Source: Triticum aestivum (Eukaryota; Streptophyta; Magnoliopsida; Poales; Poaceae). Taken from it: DNA of 64,000 nucleotides. The position numbers and the translations under genes were made by a program. Below are positions 33,401 to 43,271 of the stretch, one piece after another. How positions within the stretch are numbered: position 1 is the stretch's first letter; every line of letters begins with the position of its first letter. Under the pieces are notes generated by a model, which saw only the letters and a list, made by a program, of their open reading frames with translations, did no database searches and was not told the origin of the DNA. The stretch spans positions 251,264,219 to 251,328,218 of the forward strand of contig NC_057804.1 in assembly GCF_018294505.1 (NCBI RefSeq). The letters run 5' to 3'.

Positions 33401-34293
33401 GGCCAAATGGGATCGAACGTGTTGGGTTATGTGGTGCACCCCTGCAGGGAAGTTTATCTATTCGAATAGCCGTGTCCCTCGGTAAAAGGACGACCCGGAG
33501 TTGTACCTTGACCTTATGACAACTAGAACCGGATACTTAATAAAACACACCCTTCCAAGTGCCAGATACAACCCGGTGATCTCTTTCTCACGGGGCGACG
33601 AGGGGAGGATCGCCGGGTAGGATTATGCTATGCGATGCTACTTGGAGGACTTCAATCTACTCTCTTCTACATGCTGCAAGACGGAGGCTGCCAGAAGCGT
33701 AGTCTTCGACAAGATTAGCTATCCCCCTCTTATTCTGGCATTCTGCAGTTCAGTCCACTGATATGGCCCTTTACACATATACCCATGCATATGTAGTGTA
33801 GCTCCTTGCTTGCGAGTACTTTGGATGAGTACTCACGGTTGCTTTGCTCCCTCTTTTCCCATGTTTTCCTCTTCTTCTCGGATGCCGCAACCAGACGTTG
33901 GAGCCCAGGAGCCAGACGCCACCGTCGACGACGACTCCTACTACACCGGAGGAGCCTTCTACTACGTGCAGGCTACTGACGACGACCAGGAGTAGTTAGG
34001 AGGATCCCAGGCAGGAGGCTTGCGCCTCTTTCGATCTGTATCCCAGTTTGTGCTAGCCTTCTTAAGGCAAACTTGTTTAACTTATGTCTGTACTGAGATA
34101 TTGTTGCTTCCGCTGACTCGTCTATGATCGAGCACTTGTATTCGAGCCCTCGAGGCCCCTGGCTTGTATTATGATGCTTGTATGACTTATTTATGTTTTA
34201 GAGTTGTGTTGTGATATCTTCCCGTGAGTCCCTGATCTTGATCGTACACATTTGCGTGCATGATTAGTGTATGATTGAATCGGGGGCGTCACA
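30498..34293 (+). repeat. 3' LTR of the 22150-34293 element
   Basis: It is 3796 bp long and pairs with 22150-25937. The palindrome of the 5' LTR is broken here by one substitution (ggatag for ggatcg near 31150). It ends GGGGGCGTCACA at 34293. Confidence 0.93.
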
Positions 34294-34298
34294 ATCCT

Positions 34299-37200
34299 TG
34301 AGAAGCCCAGAAAATAAACGGATAACCTTTAATAGTAGAAGAACCCGAGCGAAATCAAACCAAGCCTCAGTAGCCACTTTGGACAAAAAGGAGGCTAAAT
34401 ATGTACCCGTGGTACAAGAATTTTTGGAGTATTTCCGGAAGAATTACCCGGGATGCCACCAGACAGGGAGATAGAGTTCACTATTGATATCATCCCAGGT
34501 ACGGCACCCATATCAAAACGAGCATACCATTTGTCCGCGGAAGAACTAAAGGAATTAGGAAAACAATTGGATGAACAAGAAGAAAAGGAGTTTATTAGAC
34601 CAAGTGTGTCACCTTGGGCAGCACCAGTCTTATTCATTAAGAAAAAGTATGAGGCTATGTGTGGATTATCGAGCCTTGAATGAGGCGACCATTAAGAATA
34701 AGTACCCACTACCACGGATAGATGATCTATTTGACCAATTGAAAGGAGCCACCGTGTTATCAAAAATAGATCTTTGGTCTGGGTACCACCAACTAAAAGT
34801 AAAGGAAGAAGATATACCTAAGACTGCTTTCATAACCCGATATGGTCACCATGAATTCATGGTTGTTTCCTTTGGGCTAACAAATGCACCAGCAATTTTC
34901 ATGAACCTGATGAACCTAGTCCTCGTGCCCTATTTAGATAATTTGTGGTAGTGTTCATCGATGACATCCTCATATACTCTCGAAGTATTGAGGAACATGT
35001 TGAACACCTCCGAATAGTGCTACAGACCTTGAGAGAAAAACAACTCTATGCCAAATTCAAAAAGTGTGAATTTTGGCTAGAAGAAGTGTCCTTCTTAGGA
35101 CACATTATATCAGCGAAAGGGATAGCAGTAGATCCTGCTAAAGTGGATGCAGTGTTGGCATGGAAATCCCCAAGCAACGTAACAGAGATTCGTAGCTTCC
35201 TTGGTTTAGCTGGATATTATCGAAGGTTCATAGAAGGCTTCTCCCAGAAAGCAGCCCCTATGAACAAATTACTAAGGAAGGGAGTTCCATTTGACTGGAA
35301 TGACAAGTGTGAGCAAAGTTTCCAGGAGTTAAAGAAACGGCTCACAACCGCTCCTGTATTGGCTCTACCCGAACCAGGCAAAGCAGTCACAGTATATTGT
35401 GATGCCTCTAGAGTTGGTTTGGTATGTGTGCTAATGCAATATGGGAGAGCCATAGCCTATGCCTCTCGCCAGTTAAAGCCCCATGAACAAAACTACCCCA
35501 ACCATGACCTCGAGTTAGTTGCCGTGGTATTTGCGTTGAAGATGTGGAGGCACTACCTTTATGGAAACCGTTGTGAACTATACACGAACCATAAAAGCCT
35601 CAAGTATATCTTCACGCAAAAGGAGTTGAATAGGAGACAAAGACGATGGTTAGAACTCATTAAGGATTATGACCTTAGTGTCAACTACCACCCAGGAAAA
35701 GCTAATGTGGTGGCAGATGCCCTTAGCCGAAAAACCTCATGCAATCATGTCAAGATGCCAACCTATGATAAGCATATGATACCTGAGCAGAAGATGATGG
35801 GAATTGAATTCATACATAAACTGGTTGAGAAAATCCTAACCGCATTAGCAATCAGACCCGATTAGTTGGACAAAATCAAGGAAAACCAGACCAAAGATGA
35901 GTTTATTTGTGAGGAAAAGCGCAGAATACAAGATGGTCAACCATCAGAATTCTGAATAGCGGAAGATGGATCACTCTGGTATTAAACCCGAGTATGTGTG
36001 CCAAATATCTTGGATATTAAGCAGATAATACTCCAGGAGGCACACAACACTCCATACACCATACACCCTGGTAGCACAAAAATGTACCGGGATGTCAAGG
36101 GTACATTTTGGTGGAGAAATATGAAAAGAGAAATTGCTCAGTATGTGGATGAGTGTGACACTTGTAAGAGAGTCAAGGCAGAACACGAGTGACCACCAGG
36201 CTTATTGCAACCTCTCCAAATTCCACAATGGAAATGGGAGGAAATCCACATGGACTTTATCACCGGACCGCCCAAAACAAGAAAACGAGAGGATATCATA
36301 TGGGTCATAGTTGACCGACTCACTAAATCTGCCCATTTTATCCCTTTAGCCCCGGGTTGTTCCAGAGAAAAATTGGTTGAGCTATATATCCACATGATAG
36401 TAGCTCTACATGGGATACCTTCCAGAATAGTGTCAGATCGTGGATCTATGTTTACATCCAAGTTCTGGGAAAAATTACAAGAAGCATTAGGAACAAAATT
36501 GGATTTTAGTACCGCTTACCACCCCCATACTAGCGGTCAAGTCGAGAGGGTGAATCAAATCAGAGAGGACATGCTAAGGGATTGTGTGCTAGATTTTGGT
36601 GACTCATGGAGCAAGCACTTGCCCTTAGCAGAGTTCGCTTATAACAATAGCTACCAAGCTAGTATTGGTATGTCCCCATTTGAGGCCTTATACGGTCGAA
36701 GATGCCGAACCCCAATATGTTGGGTGGAAACCGGAGAAAAGAAACTCTTAGCACCCGACTTGGTCCAAGAGACCGAGGAAAAAGTTTCCATAATTACAGA
36801 GCGGCTCAACACGGCGCAAAGCCGGCAAAAGAGTTACGCGGACAAGAGACGACGTGATATACAATATCAACCCGGAGACTTTGTTTATTTAAAAGTCTCA
36901 CCAATTAAAGGTGTTAAGTGCTTTGGATTACAAGGAAAACTAAGTCTGCGATATATTGGTCCCTATCGAATCTCAAAAAGAAGAGGGACGGTGGCGTACA
37001 AATTAGAATTGCCAACGCACCTACAAGGGGTTCATGACGTATTTCATGTTACCCAATTACGCAAGAGTGTAAATCCACCATATGAGAGAGTCTCGGAGGA
37101 AGAATTAACCCTCCGAAAGGACCTAATGTATGAGGAGCATCCTAGTCGTATTCTGGACATCGAGGAAAAAGAAACTCAGGAGTAAAACAACTAAATATTG

Positions 37201-37324
37201 CAAGGTGCAATGGGGAAAGCATCCAGTGCGAGAAGCGACTTGGGAAAAAAAGGATGAGCTTCGAGAAAAATACCCTTACCTTTTCAAGGTGCAACTTAAA
37301 TTTCGAGGGCGAAATTTTCTCTAA
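34299..37324 (+). pseudogene. pol part of gag-pol, unit 1: reverse transcriptase, RNase H, integrase, chromodomain
   Basis: Continuation of 20585-22149. The reverse transcriptase spans about 34453-35000 ([49 protein letters not shown]) and keeps the catalytic [11 protein letters not shown] (from 34954). RNase H follows ([33 protein letters not shown]). The integrase (36000-37180) has the zinc-binding H...H and CDTCKRV, and D, D, E in VIVDRLTKSAHF, IVSDRGSMFTSKFW and HTSGQVERVN. A chromodomain-like end (KVQWGKHPVREATWEKKDEL) is in another frame. Lesions: one-base deletion near 34430, an 8-base deletion near 34650, one-base deletion near 34940, TAG at 35863-35865, TGA near 35955, TAA near 35984, TGA near 36190 and a frameshift near 37180. 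Confidence 0.92.
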
Positions 37325-37335
37325 GGGGGATAGGA
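37322..37335 (+). other. Polypurine tract, unit 1
   Basis: AAGGGGGATAGGA-type tract immediately before LTR2. It is identical at 47862-47875 before LTR3. It primes plus-strand DNA synthesis in LTR elements. Confidence 0.8.
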
Positions 37336-37679
37336 TGTAAGAACCGTCAAAATTAGATAACGATAACTTTAACGGCGTTGCCCAAACATTAATTAAAATA
37401 ATGGAAACACCTCACATTTAATTTTTATTATAGCAAATAGCATTTGACCATGCACAACAAAATATTCTCCAAATCTTCATATGTTCTACAAATTTATAAT
37501 CATATCTTGGTCTCATTTCTTTCACATAAAGTAAATGCCAACTAATGGCCAGCCAAGCAAATTACACTTGTCCCTAGTACAGCCTACAAGAGACACAAGT
37601 GGAGGCATGCATGTAAGCCTAACCACACATGCATGCCAGATGTAATGCCTCTCCAAACCGACATAGCTACTAACCCCAC

Positions 37680-37687
37680 TACAAATA
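37680..37687 (+). promoter_or_regulatory. Mutated TATA box in LTR2
   Basis: TACAAATA stands where LTR1 and LTR3 have TATAAATA, with the same flank AGGAGCCG. LTR2 would drive unit 2, so its promoter may be weakened. Confidence 0.5.
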
Positions 37688-38544
37688 GGAGCCGTTCCTT
37701 TCACTATGGTCCATTCCACCTCACACACACACACACTGGAGTACCCCCACCACTTGCCTTTTCACCTTCTGCCACACTGCTGTCCTTCACTGCGGTGAAG
37801 CCCTTTGGATTGCATGCACCACCAGGTACTAATCAAGTACCTTGTTGTGTTACCCTTTTTGCTTGAATTCTTATGTATCTTCATCTCGGTTTGAATCAGT
37901 CCATGAGCATCTATTCACCTTGATCTATTTACCTTGCTGTAAAAAGAACAAAATGTTTGCATAAACACCCAAGTTAATCAAAACTAATTAGATCAATTGC
38001 AAAAGCTTGTAAAAGTTTCTGTGAATGACATCTACGGCTCGTACTAGATCTAACATGCCAAGAATCAAATCCTAAGTACTAGATCTAACATGCCAAGAAT
38101 CAAATCCTAAGTACTAGTAACTTGCTAAGACATGTATGTGTGTATCCAAAAGATGAATCTTCCTGTGTATACTACCTTGTTCTAATTATTAATCCCCGCC
38201 AATGTATAGAAAACATTGAATGATTGATGTTTATAATCTACTCACAAGTAATTAATTTTGGAGCTTCACTGCCACTATTTGCTTCTATATGGTGTTCAAG
38301 GATGAGTAGCACTAGTTAGGAACAACATTTAGATCTAATCAGTAGCAATACCATGACCACGCCATAGATTAAATCTTGACTAATTTCATGGCCTTGAGAT
38401 AAACAAAGAGAAAGAAGGCAATATGGCTGAGTGGGCAATAGTAGGGCCTGAGATAAAATGAACAATATATGCACACCCACATTGACATCTAGCAAGCACT
38501 TGATGTAAAATTTGGAACACTTGATGTAGAAGGAATCAAAATTA

Positions 38545-38704
38545 CTCCCTCCGTTTCTAAATACTTGTCTTTCTAGAGATTTCAACAAGTGACTACATAC
38601 GGAGCAAAATGAGTGAATCTACATTCTAAAATATGTTTATATACATCCGTATGTGGTAACCATTTGAAATTCCTAGAAAGGCAAATATTTAGAAACGAAA
38701 AGAG
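38545..38704. mobile_element. Stowaway-type MITE in LTR2
   Basis: A 160-bp element starts CTCCCTCCGTTTC and ends AACGAAAAGAG, flanked by TA at 38543-38544 and 38705-38706. LTR1 and LTR3 have the unoccupied TA at 6724-6725 and 49048-49049. The right terminal repeat is more degraded than the left one. Confidence 0.93.
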
Positions 38705-38736
38705 TAGTATTTACCAGTAGTAGCAGTAGGATGTGG

Positions 38737-39060
38737 CTAGTCCACACCGTTAGCAGCAGAGCCATGCGACCGAGCAGCGCCGGTGAAGCCGCACACGCCC
38801 GACGCCCCTGGCTGCACGCCTCCTGCGTGTGGCTGCGCTTTGGGAGGATGTAGGCATGGAGATGTCGTTGCCGCTCCAGCCGGTGGCAAGCCCACCGGAC
38901 CTGAATCAGGTGGTGCTAGGATTGAGTGGTGGTGACGTTTTTGGTGGCGGCGGATAAAATAAATAGGAGGAAATGGTTGAGGGAGACGAGGAGAATCTGT
39001 AGGTGTCCACCGTGTCGCCGGAGATGACCAGATGTGGCAGATCGAGGAGGCGGCGGCCAT
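38737..39060 (-). other. Antisense gene-like ORF in LTR2
   Basis: On the minus strand ATG at 39060 follows a (CT)n leader and opens a 107-residue basic, Pro/Ala/His-rich ORF ending SHGSAANGVD, also present in LTR3. The splice-donor-like GTAAGTA seen downstream in LTR1 and LTR3 reads GTAAATA here, and the MITE sits 2 bp from it. The protein is not recognised. Confidence 0.4.
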
Positions 39061-40408
39061 GCTCTGTTCTTGGGGAGAGAGAGAGAGAGGTGGGTGGCTG
39101 GTTCTGTTCTTGGGATAGCAGAGAAGACGAGGAGAGAAACGAGCTGGGTTCAATGAGTAAAATACTAGTAGTGCAGTACTAGGCTACTGTTTCCTTTTTA
39201 CTTATCTTTTTTTACTCTCTGGGCTGGATGGCATACGTGCATGCTACTCTGATTTGGATGGCTTGATGCATTTTATCTCTCAATGAAACACTAGGATGTA
39301 CGACAACCTAGTTAATTAATTATGGCTTGCCCAACATGACCGTGTTGCTGGATCTTTAGATTTAAAATTAGGAAATATAAACATGTTTGTGAAATAATTA
39401 TCAGGAGCCGATCTCGGATCCGTAGGAGCCACGTCCGGTGGTTCCGAGTTGGTCGAAGCACTATTCGGCAAGTCGTCATCTCCTTGACCATGTCTTGATA
39501 AATGTTTTCCGGGCTATGGGTCATTTCCAAAATTTTGCATAAGAATTAAAAATAAATATTTTCCATAAATAAAATGAAATTTGGATCAGGTGGATCCACT
39601 GATTTGGCAATTGGACCAGATCAGGTGAAGCATCTGTATTAAGTAGTTGTGTCCCGGGTAGGGTTACAATATAAATAAATATTTGGTGGGTAGGGGAGCT
39701 CATGTTGGTGAAAGCAACCCAGGGAGGGTCGGCTTGGATGGCGGGCTCATCTACATAGGGTATCATATTAGGACACAACCAACTGGCGCTTACTTCAAAA
39801 GTGGCGCAAACCGTACTGACCATAGACCTGGAATGGGATGGGCTGAACCAACTACCCATGCCAAGTAGCTGCCTCTGCATGGGTGAGAAGGTGGCTGTAG
39901 CCGGGTAGGTACAGTCACCCTAGGGCGAGACCGCCGGTCAGGGGTCTCGACCCGCGGTCCTTTAGTAAGGCAAGGTGGAAAAGCAGAGGTAGTGTACGGG
40001 CTGGTTAAAGGTTCTGGTTCCATGGTCTAGTCGTGTGCACGGGTAGCGCATGGACGACTTGGACCAAGTGATGCTATGGGCAAAGCAGTACACCTCTGAT
40101 CAGAGTAAATGTGATATCACTCCCAGCTTCCGGGTTTGGAAGTGCGTCGTGTGGGTTTTCCTCTCACACAAGATTTAAGATCCCACGTCGCTCTGTTGCC
40201 AGTAGATTTTATAAATAAAATTTGGTTTTCAACAAAATGGGTTAAGGGAAAATATTTTTACCTACAAAGTATTTTGAGTTAATGGCTTGGTGGTTGTAGC
40301 CGTGGCCGATAAAGTTTTTCCTCTTTAAAGACTCATGCATCCACTTTTCCCGGCGACTTGCGGAGTACGTATTTTATACGTACTCAGTTGCACTTATGTT
40401 GTTTTCAG

Positions 40409-40542
40409 AACAAGAGAGTTATGAGAACTCTGAGGCGATAGAGAATGGTACTTATGATGAGTCTGGTCATCTTAATGACTTCGGTTATTCTGAAGTGGAG
40501 TATGTTTACGAGGAAGTCAATAATCAAGGCTATGAAGAGTAG
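40409..40542 (+). other. Acidic mini-ORF near the end of LTR2
   Basis: Same arrangement as 17820-17953: acceptor-like TTTTCAG, then 44 codons (EQESYENSEAIENG...EEVNNQGYEE) and TAG. The reading frame is kept between the two LTRs despite substitutions. Confidence 0.4.
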
Positions 40543-40781
40543 ATGCCCTCCATGGTTGGTCTAGAAGGCTCGTAACTAGAAGTGGATGACGACCCATCGT
40601 CATGGTCGCTTAGGCTTAGTCGACGCTTGAGGTGTCAATGTAATAAAAGCTTGCCTACTCATGGCTGCTGCACCGTCTTGTACATGATATTGTTCTCCTT
40701 AACTGATCCTGGTGCAACTCTGAAGTGACGGCTTCCGTTACGCTTGACTCTGTCGGACGTAACGGGGCATCACAGAAGAGG

Positions 40782-40794
40782 TGGTATCAGAGCC
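40782..40794 (+). other. Primer-binding site, tandem unit 2 (tRNA-Met)
   Basis: TGGTATCAGAGCC, 7 bp after the LTR2 end. Confidence 0.9.
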
Positions 40795-41091
40795 CCGTTA
40801 AGGAAACAGTCATGTACTTAGTTAGAGACCGTCCGAGCCCAAGGAAAGATAGGTTCGCTCCTTACCTAAAATAAAATAAGAGTTCTGAAAAGAAAATCAT
40901 CCCTTCTCAAGTTCCACCTCTCCTATGTATATATACGTTTTGTGTAAAAAATATATAACTCAAGTCAAGTGAAGATTAAATAATTTAGACCACACAATTG
41001 TGCAAGAAAAATGTTTTTATTTTTACTGTCCTAGGTAAATTAATTTTGCATTGTGTTATAACTAACTAAATTCTTAATTGCTTAATGTAGG

Positions 41092-42271
41092 ATGACGAGT
41101 GGTAGGTTGTTTGGTACGGATGCTGAGTATGGTGGTTTTGCTCTGTTCTTGGTTAAGCTTCTTGGTCTTCTGGGTGTGTTGATTGCACCATACTACATAG
41201 TGTTTCATGACCCGTGTTTCACGACCCGTGTTCCACGGGGTACTTAGTCACGGTGCACATTCCTGAGAGCTTAGATGTCCCTTCTAGGTCAGTGTTGCAC
41301 GTTATGACTTTGTTTCAGCACTTCAGGGTGCGGCACCAGATGCCGCTTTACACCTTTTCCACGTCTATCACCCTCTCCTTGAGTACGTGGGCAGAGGCGA
41401 GTGGCCTCATCAGTTAGAGGAGGCAGTGACCTCTTCCCATTGTCGCTCCTTCGCCTTTTGCGTCCACTTCCGCTTTCCCTCCACTTCCACCACGTCCTCC
41501 TGTCTTACCACCCACATTTTTACCACCACCAGCTCCGACTGCCGCTCGTCCACCTCTGTTCCTGACGGTTCCACCCACTCGTGTAGGCCGCCCAGCTCCT
41601 AGAGTCTTCAGGGGTTCCTCCTCTCGAGCAGTGTCACGTCCCTCCACACCGTACGAGCGTCCACCTACACCTCACATTGTTCAGGACCTGTTAGATCAGG
41701 TTGACACTCTTCAGAGGCGCTGCTCCGAGCTCGAGCGGGCGAATAGCGAGATGTCCTCTGCGTTGAGGGACTACACCCGTCCAGGTATGGCCCTCAACCC
41801 TCTTTAGATCGACAGCTCACCTTCCGCCTCTCTAGGCCAGATAGGGTACCCGATTGACCAGGAGTCTCCTGTCGCCGCCGAGCCTTCCTCTCAGGTTGCT
41901 CCTACCCTGAGTTCCGTTGTAGTGCCACCACCTCTAGAGCACACTCCCCACACTCCACCAGGTTCTCCGCCCTTCGTCCCTGCTCCACCTTCTCCTGATG
42001 GCACCCCCGAGTTTTCAGTGATCGGCGTCACTTACTCAGAGCTTCTAGCACTTGACTCCCGCCAGGTGTCTTCTCAGCCCACAGAGTACCTCGTGTCGCT
42101 TCTGACGTCACTCCCTCTGAGCACACTCCTTCCGAGTACCTGCTTAGCACCATCAGTGTACCCGAGTCTGATGTTGCTGCACCGAGTGTGTCTCTGTCAG
42201 CGCCGACTTCTGCCCTCGACCCCGACTTGCTCCTCACCGTTTCATCTAGTACTCTTGTCAGGGAGGATTGA
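41092..42271 (+). pseudogene. Extra ORF upstream of gag (pre-gag ORF), unit 2
   Basis: Same start and end as 18441-19619 (MTSGRLFG..., last codons before TGA at 42269-42271). Lesions here are a 14-base tandem duplication near 41205-41235 (CGTGTTTC-ACGACC repeated), a one-base deletion near 41288, a deletion near 41425, TAG near 41804 where unit 1 has CAG, and a one-base deletion near 42090. At the unit 1 nonsense position (19206) this copy has CAG. The coiled-coil segment (DLLDQVDTLQRRCSELERAN) is unchanged. The upstream acceptor-like sequence is also conserved, preceded by about 57 bp missing from unit 1. Confidence 0.58.
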
Positions 42272-43271
42272 CTTGCTACCAGTAGTAGTAGTAGTTAGTA
42301 TTCTGGCAAGGTTGTAGCATCGTGCTAGATAGCTACTCCTCCCAGAGTTAGTTCCGCCATTTATTAGATGTTTAGGCAGATGCATGGAGGTTGTCCTTTT
42401 GGATCTTGTACATATCTGGAAAGGTCTTGGGGCCGTAGCTACCCTTCCACAGTTTGCACAGCTGTAGTTAGTCAGACTAGTTCCGACGGACAGATAGGTC
42501 GGCAGGTATACTTTTGTTCCAGGTACACGTGTAGATAGCCGTGGTAGCCTGATGATGCATGACATAGAGTCATATGTGGTGTTGTTACTATGTTATGTGA
42601 TGTATCCATGTGGACTGGTGGACTTATGGATGTACTGATATTCTATTACTAGATGATCTCGTGTGATGCATGTGCCATGCCTCCATGTTCATTTTTTTAT
42701 TTTTTTATGCATTCCTAACTCTGTTGAATAGAATATTGTATGTGATGATGCTGCTACATTTTTGCTAGTACTTCATAATGACATCTGATGTATGGTAAAT
42801 TTCATTTGGTGATCTCCTTCACTCAATTACATGCCTTGATACATCACGTGTTGGGCCAGTATATATGTGCTGATGCTGCTACATTTTTCCTAGCACTTCA
42901 TAAGTTAAAATGATGTATGTCCGACACGTGATGACTATATGCTTTTAGTCATGTACGTGAAGATCTTGTGTGTGGGCGTGCATGTGCAAGTGGCTCTATT
43001 TTTTTAACTTATGATTAATCTCTTGTCTCTGCTATGATAAAAAAAATCACTTTGTCTGACTGTATTTATTCTTTGGCCAACAACCAGTAAAAAAATCTAG
43101 TACCCCACAGTTAAGTGCACTGATTAAAGTGATGCTCAAAGAATAGCAAATGAAGGTAAGCGTGATGCGTACTGTTTGAGCTAAAATCTCATCACTAATT
43201 AAACAAATAAAATTATTTTACATAAAGTAGCTATCGTAATAACCTATGTCTTGCCCACCAGTTTGGTAGCG
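42272..43271 (+). other. Spacer between pre-gag ORF and gag, unit 2
   Basis: About 1 kb without a credible ORF, collinear with 19620-20584. It has an extra stretch near 42848-42890 (gtgttgggccagtatatatgtgc...) not seen in unit 1. Confidence 0.6.

Larger units (their letters stand above)
22150..34293 (+). mobile_element. Gypsy-type LTR element with 3.8-kb LTRs, apparently non-autonomous
   Basis: The LTRs start TGTGACGCC (22150, 30498) and end GGGCGTCACA (25937, 34293). The target duplication is ATCCT at 22145-22149 and 34294-34298; unit 2 shows the same sequence with a single ATCCT (44831-44835), an exact empty site inside the protease gene. The primer site is tRNA-Met type. The 4.56-kb internal region has no ORF longer than about 105 codons and no pol motif that I recognise, so mobilisation in trans is likely. 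The LTRs are very similar to each other (roughly 2% differences by eye, not computed). Similar LTRs are abundant in wheat; I cannot name the family with certainty. Confidence 0.93.
37336..40774 (+). repeat. LTR2, shared middle LTR of the array
   Basis: It starts TGTAAGAACC and ends GGGGCATCACA (40774), 7 bp before the unit 2 primer site. It serves as the 3' LTR of unit 1 and the 5' LTR of unit 2. Differences from the other LTRs: a Stowaway insertion (38545-38704), a 35-bp tandem duplication (38041-38075 and 38076-38110), an insertion of about 57 bp near 39808-39865 compared with LTR1, and a mutated TATA box. Confidence 0.92.

Noticed and set aside
22150..34293. Whether 22150-34293 could be a tandem of two solo LTRs rather than one element
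   Set aside because: The primer site after the first LTR, the purine tract before the second and matching ATCCT duplications at the outer ends show a single complete insertion.
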